Source: Neorhizobium sp. JUb45
GTDB lineage: Bacteria > Pseudomonadota > Alphaproteobacteria > Rhizobiales > Rhizobiaceae
Length of the DNA: 64,000 nt
Assembly (NCBI RefSeq): GCF_004343585.1
Contig: NZ_SLYW01000014.1
Span: 1 to 64,000, forward strand
Direction: 5' to 3'
The position numbers were made by a program, and so were the translations under genes. The notes below the pieces were generated by a model. That model was not told the DNA's origin, ran no database searches, and saw nothing but the letters and a program-made list of their open reading frames with translations. The number at the start of each line of letters is the position of its first letter. The first letter of the stretch is position 1. This document shows, piece after piece, positions 1-7,324 of this stretch.

Positions 1-771
1 AAAGATCCGCTGTTTATCCGGGAGCGCTACGGCATCAGACCAACACAGCTTGCCGAGGAGATCGCGCCGACGATCGAAGCCGCATTGGCGCAGCTCGATG
101 ATCTCGTCGTCCACCAGCAGGATTTCGATCCGGCAAGCGGCGAGCGCCTTTTCCTGATCGCGCCAAACAGCTATGTCGAACTGGTGTTGATGCCAGCGCT
201 GGTGGCAAGGCTGCGAGAGCAAGCTCCGGGGATCAAACTTCGCATGACGCCTTTCGGCAACGATCTCGCCGATACTGGGGTGATTTCGGGGACGACGGCG
301 ATGGTGCTGGGAAGGGTTATCGACCCACCGGACAACCTCGTCCTCCAGCATCTCATGGACGACGGACTGGCCTGCATCGTACGTCGCGACCATCCGGATG
401 TCGGCGCTAGCCTGACGCGGGATCTTTACGAGAGCCTAAAACACGTCAATGTCCTGCCACCCGGTCGCATTCGCGCGGGCGTATTCCAGGCGTTGGGACA
501 GCAGAACCTCAAGCGCGAGGTCGCTGTCTCCGTCACCCATTTCCTGTCAGTTCCCGAGATGGTCGCGGTGACCGATTATTGCGCAACATTGCCGCGCCTG
601 ATCTGCCGCAGCCTGGAGCGAGACCCGCGGCTTAAGGTCGTGGAAGCACCTGTCGATCTTGGAACATTCCCGGTCGAGATGGCATGGCATGTGCGGTATC
701 GTCACGATCCCGCTCATCGTTGGCTCAGGGGTGTCGTCAGCGAACTTGCGAAAGACCTGGTATCGCAATAA
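1..771 (+). CDS. LysR-type transcriptional regulator, 5' end missing
   Basis: The reading frame is open from the first base of the window to the stop at 771, so the gene starts outside it. The visible part begins KDPLFIRERYGIRPTQLAEE, typical of the end of the LysR winged helix and the start of the linker helix. It continues with about 230 residues of a substrate-binding domain (SGERLFLIAPNSYVELVLMP, then VEMAWHVRYRHDPAHRWLR near the end). The family binds DNA as a tetramer and responds to a small effector in the C-terminal domain. The DNA-binding helices lie off the window. The target is unknown because the divergent neighbour is not visible. An internal TTG at 85 is not the true start. Confidence 0.88.
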   Translation, partial: KDPLFIRERYGIRPTQLAEEIAPTIEAALAQLDDLVVHQQDFDPASGERLFLIAPNSYVELVLMPALVARLREQAPGIKLRMTPFGNDLADTGVISGTTAMVLGRVIDPPDNLVLQHLMDDGLACIVRRDHPDVGASLTRDLYESLKHVNVLPPGRIRAGVFQALGQQNLKREVAVSVTHFLSVPEMVAVTDYCATLPRLICRSLERDPRLKVVEAPVDLGTFPVEMAWHVRYRHDPAHRWLRGVVSELAKDLVSQ

Positions 772-1431
772 GCCAATTCCGAGTTTCGCTCGTTCTCGCG
801 AAAGTATCGCCTTGATGAGACTTGAACCGTCGTTGCAGCTGAAATGTTGCAGTAATGTTCAATGGGTTAGATCCATAGAAAGTCGCTAAGCCGCTGAGAC
901 TACGCCTTTTTGGAGACCGCGATCATTACGCGATAGTCGGATACAGCACTCTCACCCGCTGCTGTGGCATTCACATGATCGCAGGCTAGACGGCCAGCGA
1001 TAGCACAAATGTCAAACAAACAGCTAAGCGAGAAGAGCGAGGCTGTAGAGCAGCGTTGTGCGCGTCATGTCTGCTTCCCTATGAGAAGCTGCATGAAGAT
1101 GCTGAAGATGACATATTAAAAGCGCATACGGCCGATGGGCAATTTCAAGGCGATATAAACCGCCTACCGCTTTTGTATCTAAGTTATTGTTTTTAATAGG
1201 GTCAGCCCCTTACGCATGCTTAGATTCAGATATAACGAGGATAAAAGCGAACAGCCAAATTTGCGCTTAGCAAAGCAGCTGCAGCAGAGGCAGTTCAAAA
1301 CGAGGATAAAAAACCTCTTCGACCGCCTTGCTGCATCGCTTTGTTTTTATTCCGAATTGTTGCAGGCCTTAATCGAAAAAATGATGCCGAAACCACCGAA
1401 TCTGATATAAGGGGGATAAAAGAGGCCCGGC
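772..1431. other. Intergenic region of 660 bp with three GGATAAAA repeats
   Basis: I see no convincing gene here. The distal half, next to the AlbA_2-type gene, carries three copies of a short motif on the plus strand: TATAACGAGGATAAAA at 1231, AAAACGAGGATAAAA at 1297 and TATAAGGGGGATAAAA at 1406. The last copy ends about ten bases before the start codon of the next gene and overlaps where its ribosome binding site must lie. The stretch around 1170-1200 is AT-rich and could hold a promoter. A 64-codon frame at 1216-1410 runs through the repeats and has no coding character. Confidence 0.5.
1231..1421 (+). repeat. Three direct repeats, consensus ACGAGGATAAAA
   Basis: Copies start at about 1231, 1297 and 1406. 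The shared core is GGATAAAA, preceded by AACGA in the first two and by TATAAGG in the third. The spacings are about 66 and 109 bases, so they are not a simple tandem. They lie just upstream of one gene only, which suggests binding sites for a regulator, possibly the downstream protein itself, whose family (COG2865) is often annotated as transcriptional regulators. This role is inference. Confidence 0.45.
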
Positions 1432-2886
1432 ATGCCAATTCACGATCCCTGCGCACTTCTCAATCGATTGCTACAAGAGCCGGCCGAGAATGCATGGCTC
1501 GAGTTCAAGGTCAACAACAAGGATCCGCGTGAAATCGGAGAGTACGTGTCGGCGCTGGCGAACTCGGCAATGCTGCTTGGTCGAGATCGTGCCTTTCTCG
1601 TCTTTGGGATAGAAGACAGGACCAAGAGACGCGTCGGTACCGAACTCCGCCTGCAGCAACTAAAGCAGGGCAACGAGGATTTCACCAACTGGCTCGCCCG
1701 AATGGTCGAGCCAAGGGTGCTGATCGAGGTGCTGGACTGTGTGTGCGACGGCTTGGCTTACTCAATCGTCGCCATTGAACCTTCCTATGAGCGGCCGGTG
1801 AAATTTTCCGGTACGGAATTTGTCAGGATTGGCGAAAACAAGAAAAAGCTTGCTGAGTTTCCTGAACACGAACGTGCTCTCTGGATAGCGACTGGTCGAA
1901 GACGTTTCGAAACTGCGGTCGCGTTATCGAATGTAACGGCAGACGATATATTCGCGATACTGGATCCAGATCCGATTTATGATCTGACCGATGAGCCAAG
2001 GCCAAAAAATAATCAAGAAATCATTCGAAAAATGGTTGATGCAGGTTTCCTTCTCGACAATCTCGAGGGAAGGTTCGACATCACCAACTTAGGCGCAATT
2101 ATGCTAGCGCGTGATGTAACGGTTTTCCCATCAATCGCGGGGAAGACGGTTCGCATTGTCAAATATTCTGGCCGTGACAAGTCCCGTTCCGACTTCGAAC
2201 AGGAGGGAAGAAAGGGGTATGCTGTCGCTTTCACGGCAATGATGCGGTTTCTGATGGAGAGGCTGCCGAAGGATGAGCGGTATATCGATGGCGTTCGACG
2301 GATGGTGCCGCATTTCCCGGAAACCGCTGTACGCGAGGTTATTGCGAACGCTCTTATTCATCAGGACTTTATGGCAAGCGGCGTTGGACCGGTCGTTGAA
2401 ATCTACGACAACCGCATCGAGGTTACCAATCCCGGCAACTCCCTAATCAACACCGATCGCATTCTGGACGAACGTCGATCAAGAAACGAAAAGCTTGCTG
2501 CAACCATGCGTTCTTTCGGACTGTGTGAGGAGCGCGGCGGCGGTCTTGACAAAACCCTTATAGAAATCGAAGCGCAGCGGCTGCCTCCCCCAGACTTCAT
2601 CTCATCTGAGCATTCAATGCGTGTCGTACTGTTTGCGCCGAAGGGCTTCGGCCAGATGTCAAAGGCGGAAAAATTGCGTGCCTGCTTTTTTCATTGCGTC
2701 CTTCGCTGGCTCACCCACGATTACATGAGCAATGCGACTCTACGCGAGCGTTTTTCATTGACTCCGGAAGAGTATCAGGCCGTTTCCGCTGTGATTGCAG
2801 AGTCAATCAAACTGGGCCGTATTGCTCCCGCGGACCCGGATCAAGGCAAGCGCAATGCAAGGTATATTCCGTATTGGGCGGCATGA
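1432..2886 (+). CDS. AlbA_2 / HATPase_c_4 domain protein (RecG-like regulator, COG2865)
   Basis: The protein has 484 residues. The N-terminal 150 residues match the Schlafen AlbA_2 pattern: an ENAWLEFKVNN entry motif, then a glycine/alanine-rich segment ending in VFGIED. The middle shows the HATPase_c_4 signature, with the ATP-binding N-box in REVIANALIHQDF (about residue 305) and the glycine box in EERGGGLDK (about residue 365). The C-terminus looks like a winged-helix segment. Proteins of this layout are annotated as ATP-binding transcriptional regulators and some occur in defence or mobile islands; the true substrate is not known. The gene stands alone, with repeats upstream and a T-arm-like repeat 38 bases downstream. 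Start ATG at 1432 follows GGGGGATAAAAGAGG, which may serve as ribosome binding site. Confidence 0.85.
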   Translation: MPIHDPCALLNRLLQEPAENAWLEFKVNNKDPREIGEYVSALANSAMLLGRDRAFLVFGIEDRTKRRVGTELRLQQLKQGNEDFTNWLARMVEPRVLIEVLDCVCDGLAYSIVAIEPSYERPVKFSGTEFVRIGENKKKLAEFPEHERALWIATGRRRFETAVALSNVTADDIFAILDPDPIYDLTDEPRPKNNQEIIRKMVDAGFLLDNLEGRFDITNLGAIMLARDVTVFPSIAGKTVRIVKYSGRDKSRSDFEQEGRKGYAVAFTAMMRFLMERLPKDERYIDGVRRMVPHFPETAVREVIANALIHQDFMASGVGPVVEIYDNRIEVTNPGNSLINTDRILDERRSRNEKLAATMRSFGLCEERGGGLDKTLIEIEAQRLPPPDFISSEHSMRVVLFAPKGFGQMSKAEKLRACFFHCVLRWLTHDYMSNATLRERFSLTPEEYQAVSAVIAESIKLGRIAPADPDQGKRNARYIPYWAA

Positions 2887-3307
2887 TACTGCGATGCCAA
2901 AGTGAACAGAATAATTTAACAGCTCTTGAGCGGAATCGAACCATCGACCCAGCGGTAAGAGCCTGCGGAAAGAGGCCCTCCTAGTGACCAGCTATGGCGG
3001 GCATGCGTTGAAAACCTAATCAACCCAGGCTGCACCCGATTCCCGGAACGCGATCAATTTCCGTGCGATGATTTGTAACCACAGCCAGTCCCCACGAGTG
3101 GGCGTGTATCGCAGTTAATTGACGATGTGTACCAATCGGTGTTCCGTGACGCCAGTTCGGCCCCTAGTTGACCCGTATGATTTAATTGTGGTTCTGAACC
3201 CGGCTCAAAAACATCAACGCTTGCTTTACTCAGGCAAATGTCCGCTCGTGCGCGAAGCCATTCAATCGATCTGACAAAACCGGAAGGCGCCGAGAGCGGC
3301 GACGGCC
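2887..3307. other. Intergenic region of 420 bp between convergent genes
   Basis: It contains the T-arm-like repeat at 2925-2950 and a degenerate continuation to about 2990. Read on the minus strand, this looks like the 3' two thirds of a decayed tRNA (TAGCTGGT, an anticodon-arm-like CGCAGGCTCTTACC, then GGTTCGATTCC). No complete cloverleaf forms. Nothing else is recognisable. Confidence 0.5.
2925..2950 (-). repeat. tRNA T-arm-like repeat, copy A
   Basis: The plus strand reads CTTGAGCGGAATCGAACC then ATCGACCC. Its complement contains GGTTCGATTCC, the canonical tRNA T-loop sequence. The first 18 bases are identical to copy B at 9575-9592. It belongs to a set of eight similar intergenic sequences in this window. 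Confidence 0.6.
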
Positions 3308-4204
3308 TTACCCAATAGCCCCGAGCGACACTTCTAGATGATCTACGATCGCCCGCACTTTTGCTGACGGCCTCGGACCGGCTGGGAACACAGCGTATAC
3401 TTCGGCCGGATCGAGCCGATAGGGCTCGAGCAGCCGCGTGAGCTTTCCGGTGCGCAGCTCCTCTCCCGCCATCACGCGCGTCCCCAGCGCGATGCCCATG
3501 CCCGCTACCGTAGCCGCCAGGACTCCTGCGGCTGAGTTGATCCACAGCCTTGCCTGGACATCGACGGATGTGACCGTCTTGTTGTGCGTGAACCGCCAGC
3601 TTTCTCCGCCGAACGAGCCATGCTGAAGGATGCAGTCGTGTTGAGCAAGGTCGGCCGGTGTCGCCGGGAGGCCATGAGCAGATAGGTAGCCCGGGGCTGC
3701 GATAACCAGTCGCTCAACCAACGCCAGCTTGCGAGCGCCGAAAGTCGAATCGTCCAAGCGGCCGACATTTAATCGGATGGCCAGATCGACCCCGTCCGTG
3801 ATCAGGTTCTGCCGCGCGTCGCTCATAACCAGCTCCACCTTCAGATCGGGATGCCAGCTCAGGAATGGCGCCAGGGCCGGTATGATCGCACGTGTGCCAT
3901 ACATCAGCGGCATTGCAAGACGGATAACTCCGTGGAGTGAATCCAGGCCCCGCGTAGCCTGTTCGGCCTCCTCCATCTCCGCGAGCAATCGTTTTGCCTG
4001 CTCCAGGTAAAGTGCGCCGGCGTCCGTCAAAGAGATGCTGCGGGTGGTGCGCAGCAACAGGGTTGTTCCCAGGCGCGCCTCCAGCATGCCAACGATGCGC
4101 GACACCGAAGGCTGTGAGAGTTTCAATTCCCGCGCAGCGCGCGATAGGTTGCCGGTATCCGCCACGCGAACGAATACGGTCATCTCCTGCCAGCGATCAT
4201 TCAT
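3308..4204 (-). CDS. LysR-type transcriptional regulator
   Basis: 298 residues. The N-terminal winged helix is clear: MTVFVRVADTGNLSRAAREL, then LSQPSVSRIVGMLEARLG and RTTRSISLTDAG. A substrate-binding domain follows (RLAMPLMYGTRAIIPALAPF). I start it at ATG 4204, where MNDRWQEMTVF begins as in related proteins; an upstream in-frame ATG at 4420 would add 72 unlikely residues and run into the divergent peroxiredoxin gene. The 104-base gap to the divergent peroxiredoxin start must hold both promoters. LysR regulators usually control the divergent gene, so peroxiredoxin and glutathione transferase are the probable targets, perhaps in response to oxidative or electrophile stress. Confidence 0.9.
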   Translation of the reverse strand: MNDRWQEMTVFVRVADTGNLSRAARELKLSQPSVSRIVGMLEARLGTTLLLRTTRSISLTDAGALYLEQAKRLLAEMEEAEQATRGLDSLHGVIRLAMPLMYGTRAIIPALAPFLSWHPDLKVELVMSDARQNLITDGVDLAIRLNVGRLDDSTFGARKLALVERLVIAAPGYLSAHGLPATPADLAQHDCILQHGSFGGESWRFTHNKTVTSVDVQARLWINSAAGVLAATVAGMGIALGTRVMAGEELRTGKLTRLLEPYRLDPAEVYAVFPAGPRPSAKVRAIVDHLEVSLGAIG

Positions 4205-4308
4205 TCGAAATCCAGATAAATGTTCTTTGAATTGAATGGATACACGCGTTCTCGCTGATCGCCTAATTTCCGGCTCACGGCACCTTCGCCGCGAAACGGA
4301 AAATTGAC

Positions 4309-4986
4309 ATGAAACTCCAGGACCAACTCGATGCTTTGCGTAACGACTTCGAGAACGGACGATTTCCGCTAGTTCCCACCCAGGCACAGCTGGATATAAT
4401 GCAGCGTGCGACCCAGTCACTGATCGACAGCCATCAGGCCGACAATGCCCTGGAGGCGGGAGACACGGCGCCCGAGTTCACGCTTCAGGACGCCGACGGT
4501 AATACCGTAAGTTCGCGATCGCTGCTCTCCCAAGGTCCGCTGGTCGTGACCTTCTATCGCGGCGCCTGGTGCCCCTACTGCAACTTTGATCTCCAGGCTC
4601 TGGAACATGTTCGGCCCGAGATTGAGGCACGCGGCGCAAGACTGGTTGCGGTTTCGCCCCAGACTCCGGCAAACAGCCGCAAATCGCAGCACGACAACAA
4701 GCTTGGCTTCGCGATCCTCAGCGACACCGGCGCCACCATTGCCGACAAGTTCGGCCTGCGCTTCGCGCTGCCGGAAGACCTGATCGAGGTCTACAAGCAA
4801 TTTGGCAACGACCTGCCGAAGATCAACGACGATCCGTCCTGGGTGCTGCCGATGCCGGCGCGCTACGTGATCGGGACGGATGGCGTGATCGCCTATTCCG
4901 AGGTCAACCCCGACTATACCCGGCGCCCCGATCCCTTCGACCTGCTGCTGGTTCTCGATCGGCTACGTGCGGGCACGCCCGCCTAA
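4309..4986 (+). CDS. Peroxiredoxin-like protein (AhpC/TSA family)
   Basis: 225 residues of thioredoxin fold. After an N-terminal extension of about 50 residues comes GDTAPEFTLQDADG, then the active-site segment VTFYRGAWCPYCNFDL around residue 85. The CPYC motif has both a peroxidatic-type and a resolving-type cysteine position, as in the thioredoxin-like peroxiredoxin subgroup. The family reduces hydroperoxides in the cytoplasm using thioredoxin or glutathione. It is divergent from a LysR gene and is followed after 37 bases by a glutathione S-transferase, so the two probably form one detoxification operon. The start ATG at 4309 is preceded by GGAAAA. Confidence 0.88.
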   Translation: MKLQDQLDALRNDFENGRFPLVPTQAQLDIMQRATQSLIDSHQADNALEAGDTAPEFTLQDADGNTVSSRSLLSQGPLVVTFYRGAWCPYCNFDLQALEHVRPEIEARGARLVAVSPQTPANSRKSQHDNKLGFAILSDTGATIADKFGLRFALPEDLIEVYKQFGNDLPKINDDPSWVLPMPARYVIGTDGVIAYSEVNPDYTRRPDPFDLLLVLDRLRAGTPA

Positions 4987-5023
4987 TTACCCATATCATC
5001 GACCAAGAGAAGGAGTACTTACA

Positions 5024-5692
5024 ATGGCTATCAAGATCTATGGTGATCCCGGGTCGGGCAGTCGGCGCCGCGTCACAGCAGCAGCAGGCGCGATGGGCAT
5101 CGACATCGAGATCGTCAACGTCGATCTCTTCAAGGGCGAGAGCCACACGCCCGAGTTTCTGGAGCTGAACCCGCACGGCCTGTCGCCCGTCATGGTCGAC
5201 GGCGACTTCATCCTCTACGAGTCCGCCGCGATAAACCTCTATCTCGCCGAAAAGGCGGGAAGCGATCTGGCTGGTAGGACGACACGCGAGAAGTACGAGA
5301 TCCTCCAGTGGATGTTCTGGTCCGGCGAGCAGTGGCGCGTCTTCGCCACCCTCACCTTCGACGAGGTGCTTGCCAAGCGCTTCATGGGTCAGCCTGCCGA
5401 CGAGACCATCGTGACGATGGCAGCCGACAAGCTTCGGGCAGCCGCTGCCGTGCTGGACGCGCACCTCGCCAAGCATAGCTACATCGTCGGCGACCGGCTA
5501 ACGCTGGCCGACTTCGACATTGCCGGCCCGTTCTCGCAGAACGAGCGGACGAAGATCCCGCTTAACGAGTTTCCCAATCTGGTCGCGTGGCAGCAGCGCC
5601 TGCTGGATACGGTACCCGGTTGGACTGCCACCAAGCGAGAGGTCGATGAACGTATCGATAGTGCGCTAGAAGCGGCTGGCATAAAGCTTTGA
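5024..5692 (+). CDS. Glutathione S-transferase family protein
   Basis: 222 residues. The N-terminal thioredoxin-like domain begins MAIKIYGDPGSGSRRRV and contains the glutathione-binding segment LNPHGLSPVMVDGDFILYES, with the conserved cis-proline and the E-S pair. The all-alpha C-terminal domain follows from about residue 90 and has the N-capping motif LTLADFDIAG. It conjugates glutathione to electrophiles or reduces peroxides. I chose ATG 5024 because AAGGAG sits just upstream; an earlier in-frame ATG at 4967 overlaps the peroxiredoxin gene. The gene is cotranscribed with the peroxiredoxin. Confidence 0.92.
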   Translation: MAIKIYGDPGSGSRRRVTAAAGAMGIDIEIVNVDLFKGESHTPEFLELNPHGLSPVMVDGDFILYESAAINLYLAEKAGSDLAGRTTREKYEILQWMFWSGEQWRVFATLTFDEVLAKRFMGQPADETIVTMAADKLRAAAAVLDAHLAKHSYIVGDRLTLADFDIAGPFSQNERTKIPLNEFPNLVAWQQRLLDTVPGWTATKREVDERIDSALEAAGIKL

Positions 5693-5698
5693 GAACAT

Positions 5699-5731
5699 GG
5701 CGCCGGTGTCAGCAGGACGGCGACCGGCGCC
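5699..5731 (+). terminator. Hairpin after the glutathione transferase gene
   Basis: GGCGCCGGT at 5699-5707 and ACCGGCGCC at 5723-5731 form a perfect nine-base stem with a 15-base loop. There is no T-run, so an intrinsic terminator role is only probable. Confidence 0.45.
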
Positions 5732-5765
5732 CAGTCAGAAGGCGGCCCCTTCGATGAACGACCGC

Positions 5766-5790
5766 CTTGATAGGATTCGAACAGCCGTTC
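5766..5790 (-). repeat. tRNA T-arm-like repeat, copy H
   Basis: The plus strand reads CTTGATAGGATTCGAACA then GCCGTTC. It is the same pattern as the other copies and lies between the glutathione transferase and fic stop codons. Confidence 0.5.
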
Positions 5791-5834
5791 GCCTAGATAA
5801 TGACTTTGGTGGTGTTCATTGGAGTGGTAGCGAA

Positions 5835-6941
5835 TTATTTCTGCAATGACAGTGAGTACCGAGTATGCCGACGTTCACCCGTACGCGTCAGTGCACCGAT
5901 CTCCACGAGTTGCTGAAGGTCGCGTGTTGCTGTAGCGCGAGATGTATCTGTGATCGAGATATAGTTTTCGGCACTTAGACCTCCCTTGAAGCCAGCCGTG
6001 CCTTCCTTGAAGATGCGCGCGACTACCTTTTCTTGCCGCTCGTTCAGCTTGTCCCGAAAACGATCATAGAACTTTGCTTTCTGGATGAAGAAATCTACGC
6101 GCTCAAGCGTCGCCTGTTGAGCATCCAGGATAGTTTCTGAAAAGAAAATGACCCAGTCGGTGATATCAAGCGTGCGCTGGTGCCGCTCAAGCTCTGAGTA
6201 ATAGGCCTTCCGGCGCTTCTCGATTGTGAAGGCGAGTGAAATGAGGCTTGGCTGCCCTATGTTTTGCGCTAGGGATTTCTCGGCGAGCGCGCGTCCAATT
6301 CGGCCGTTGCCATCCTCAAATGGATGTATGCTTTCAAAGTAAAGGTGTCCTACTGCGGCGCGCGTCAAAGCTTGAAGCGACGTTTGACCATCTGGCCCGG
6401 ATTGATTGAACCATGTGCTGAAGGTCTCCATCTCAGCGGCAACCTGGCGAGATGGGGGAGCCTCGAAGTGGATAGTGGGTTTGTCCAATCGACCCGATAC
6501 AATCTGCATGGCGTCTTCGTGCGTGCGGTAAGCACCAACCGTTTCAATATATCGGTTTCCGGCCATCAGCATTGAATGCCAGTGGCACAGTCCCTCATGA
6601 CACAGCGGCCTATGCCAACTTCGATAGACATCCGCCATCATCTCGGCGATCCCCCGCTCTTGGGGGCGGATCTGTCTATCATCAGTGTTTAGCCCGAACT
6701 GCCGGCGGAGTGATGACTGGACACTCACGCGGTCCAGAAATTCCCCCTCAATCTCTGAGGTCTTGACCGCTTCGTCGCTCAGCAACTCAATGCGAAGTTG
6801 GTTGCTGTCGTCATCGTTGAAATGTCGAACAGCACCGATAACCTCGCCGGCGGACTGCAAGAATTTCTGCTCCAACGATATCAGGCTTGCGGTATCGTAT
6901 CTGAAGTTTGGCCAGTCAGTGTTTTGCCAGTTCCATTTCAT
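5835..6941 (-). CDS. Fic family protein (DUF4172 N-terminal domain), probable AMPylase
   Basis: 368 residues. The Fic core carries HPFEDGNGRIGR at residues 206-217, with catalytic His206, phosphate-binding Asn212 and Arg217 all present. The N-terminal domain contains TSEIEGE at residues 61-67, matching the (S/T)xxxE(G/N) inhibitory helix of class II Fic proteins, so activity should be self-restrained. The C-terminal 90 residues resemble a winged helix. The family transfers AMP to a hydroxyl on a target protein. There is no antitoxin gene beside it, in keeping with an internal inhibitor. A palindrome lies over its start codon and may be its own operator. The next gene upstream, divergent, is a tyrosine recombinase. 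Confidence 0.9.
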   Translation of the reverse strand: MKWNWQNTDWPNFRYDTASLISLEQKFLQSAGEVIGAVRHFNDDDSNQLRIELLSDEAVKTSEIEGEFLDRVSVQSSLRRQFGLNTDDRQIRPQERGIAEMMADVYRSWHRPLCHEGLCHWHSMLMAGNRYIETVGAYRTHEDAMQIVSGRLDKPTIHFEAPPSRQVAAEMETFSTWFNQSGPDGQTSLQALTRAAVGHLYFESIHPFEDGNGRIGRALAEKSLAQNIGQPSLISLAFTIEKRRKAYYSELERHQRTLDITDWVIFFSETILDAQQATLERVDFFIQKAKFYDRFRDKLNERQEKVVARIFKEGTAGFKGGLSAENYISITDTSRATATRDLQQLVEIGALTRTGERRHTRYSLSLQK

Positions 6942-6993
6942 GAGTTATAGAATCCCTCTCTATAGCTCATAATTATTGCTGGAAATGAGCTAT
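6940..6993. promoter_or_regulatory. Palindromic operator over the fic start, three half-sites
   Basis: ATGAGTTATAGA at 6940-6951 and TCTATAGCTCAT at 6959-6970 form a 12-base inverted repeat with one mismatch and a seven-base spacer. ATAGCTCAT (6962-6970) forms a second, perfect nine-base inverted repeat with ATGAGCTAT at 6985-6993. The first half-site overlaps the fic start codon (6939-6941). A bound protein would block transcription or translation of fic. The winged helix at the end of the Fic protein makes autoregulation plausible, but that is inference. Confidence 0.6.
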
Positions 6994-7148
6994 TGCAAGC
7001 CCGTCTATCGCTCAGCACCACAATCTGCATCTCTCCATTCAAGAAGCAGCGATCGACAGCTGACCTCTTGCCCTAAACATATTTTGTTAATGGGCGCCCC
7101 CTATTTCCGATCGCCCTCGGCACTGGTGCCGAGCGAAAAGGGATAAGC

Positions 7149-7304
7149 ATGACCAAACACGACCTTTCATCACGACATTTTCAGCGAAAAATTTCGGAAT
7201 TCTGCGAGCTTCGTATCGCTCCAGTCGCATCCAGGCGGGTGTTCGAAAATATACGGCCCTATCTGGCCAGTTTGATCATTACCGCAAATCGCCCCCGCTT
7301 CTGA
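7149..7304 (+). pseudogene. Detached 5' end of the recombinase gene (frameshift)
   Basis: ATG 7149 follows AAAGGGAT and opens a 51-codon frame beginning MTKHDLSSRHFQRKISE. In the frame of the downstream recombinase, the sequence upstream of its first ATG reads SGQFDHYRKSPPLLNGHIDW with no stop, which looks like genuine protein but has no start codon. Joining the two with a one-base shift near 7262 would give one continuous protein. The simplest reading is a single-base deletion in the 5' part of the gene; a programmed shift or a sequence error is also possible. Confidence 0.45.
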
Positions 7305-7324
7305 ATGGCCATATCGACTGGAAG

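Noticed and set aside
1216..1410. A 64-codon open frame in front of the AlbA_2-type gene
   Set aside because: It runs through the repeated GGATAAAA motifs, has no ribosome binding site and shows no recognisable protein pattern.
2925..2995. Possible complete tRNA gene on the minus strand
   Set aside because: T-loop-like and anticodon-arm-like parts are visible, but the T stem and acceptor stem do not pair, so it is at most a remnant.
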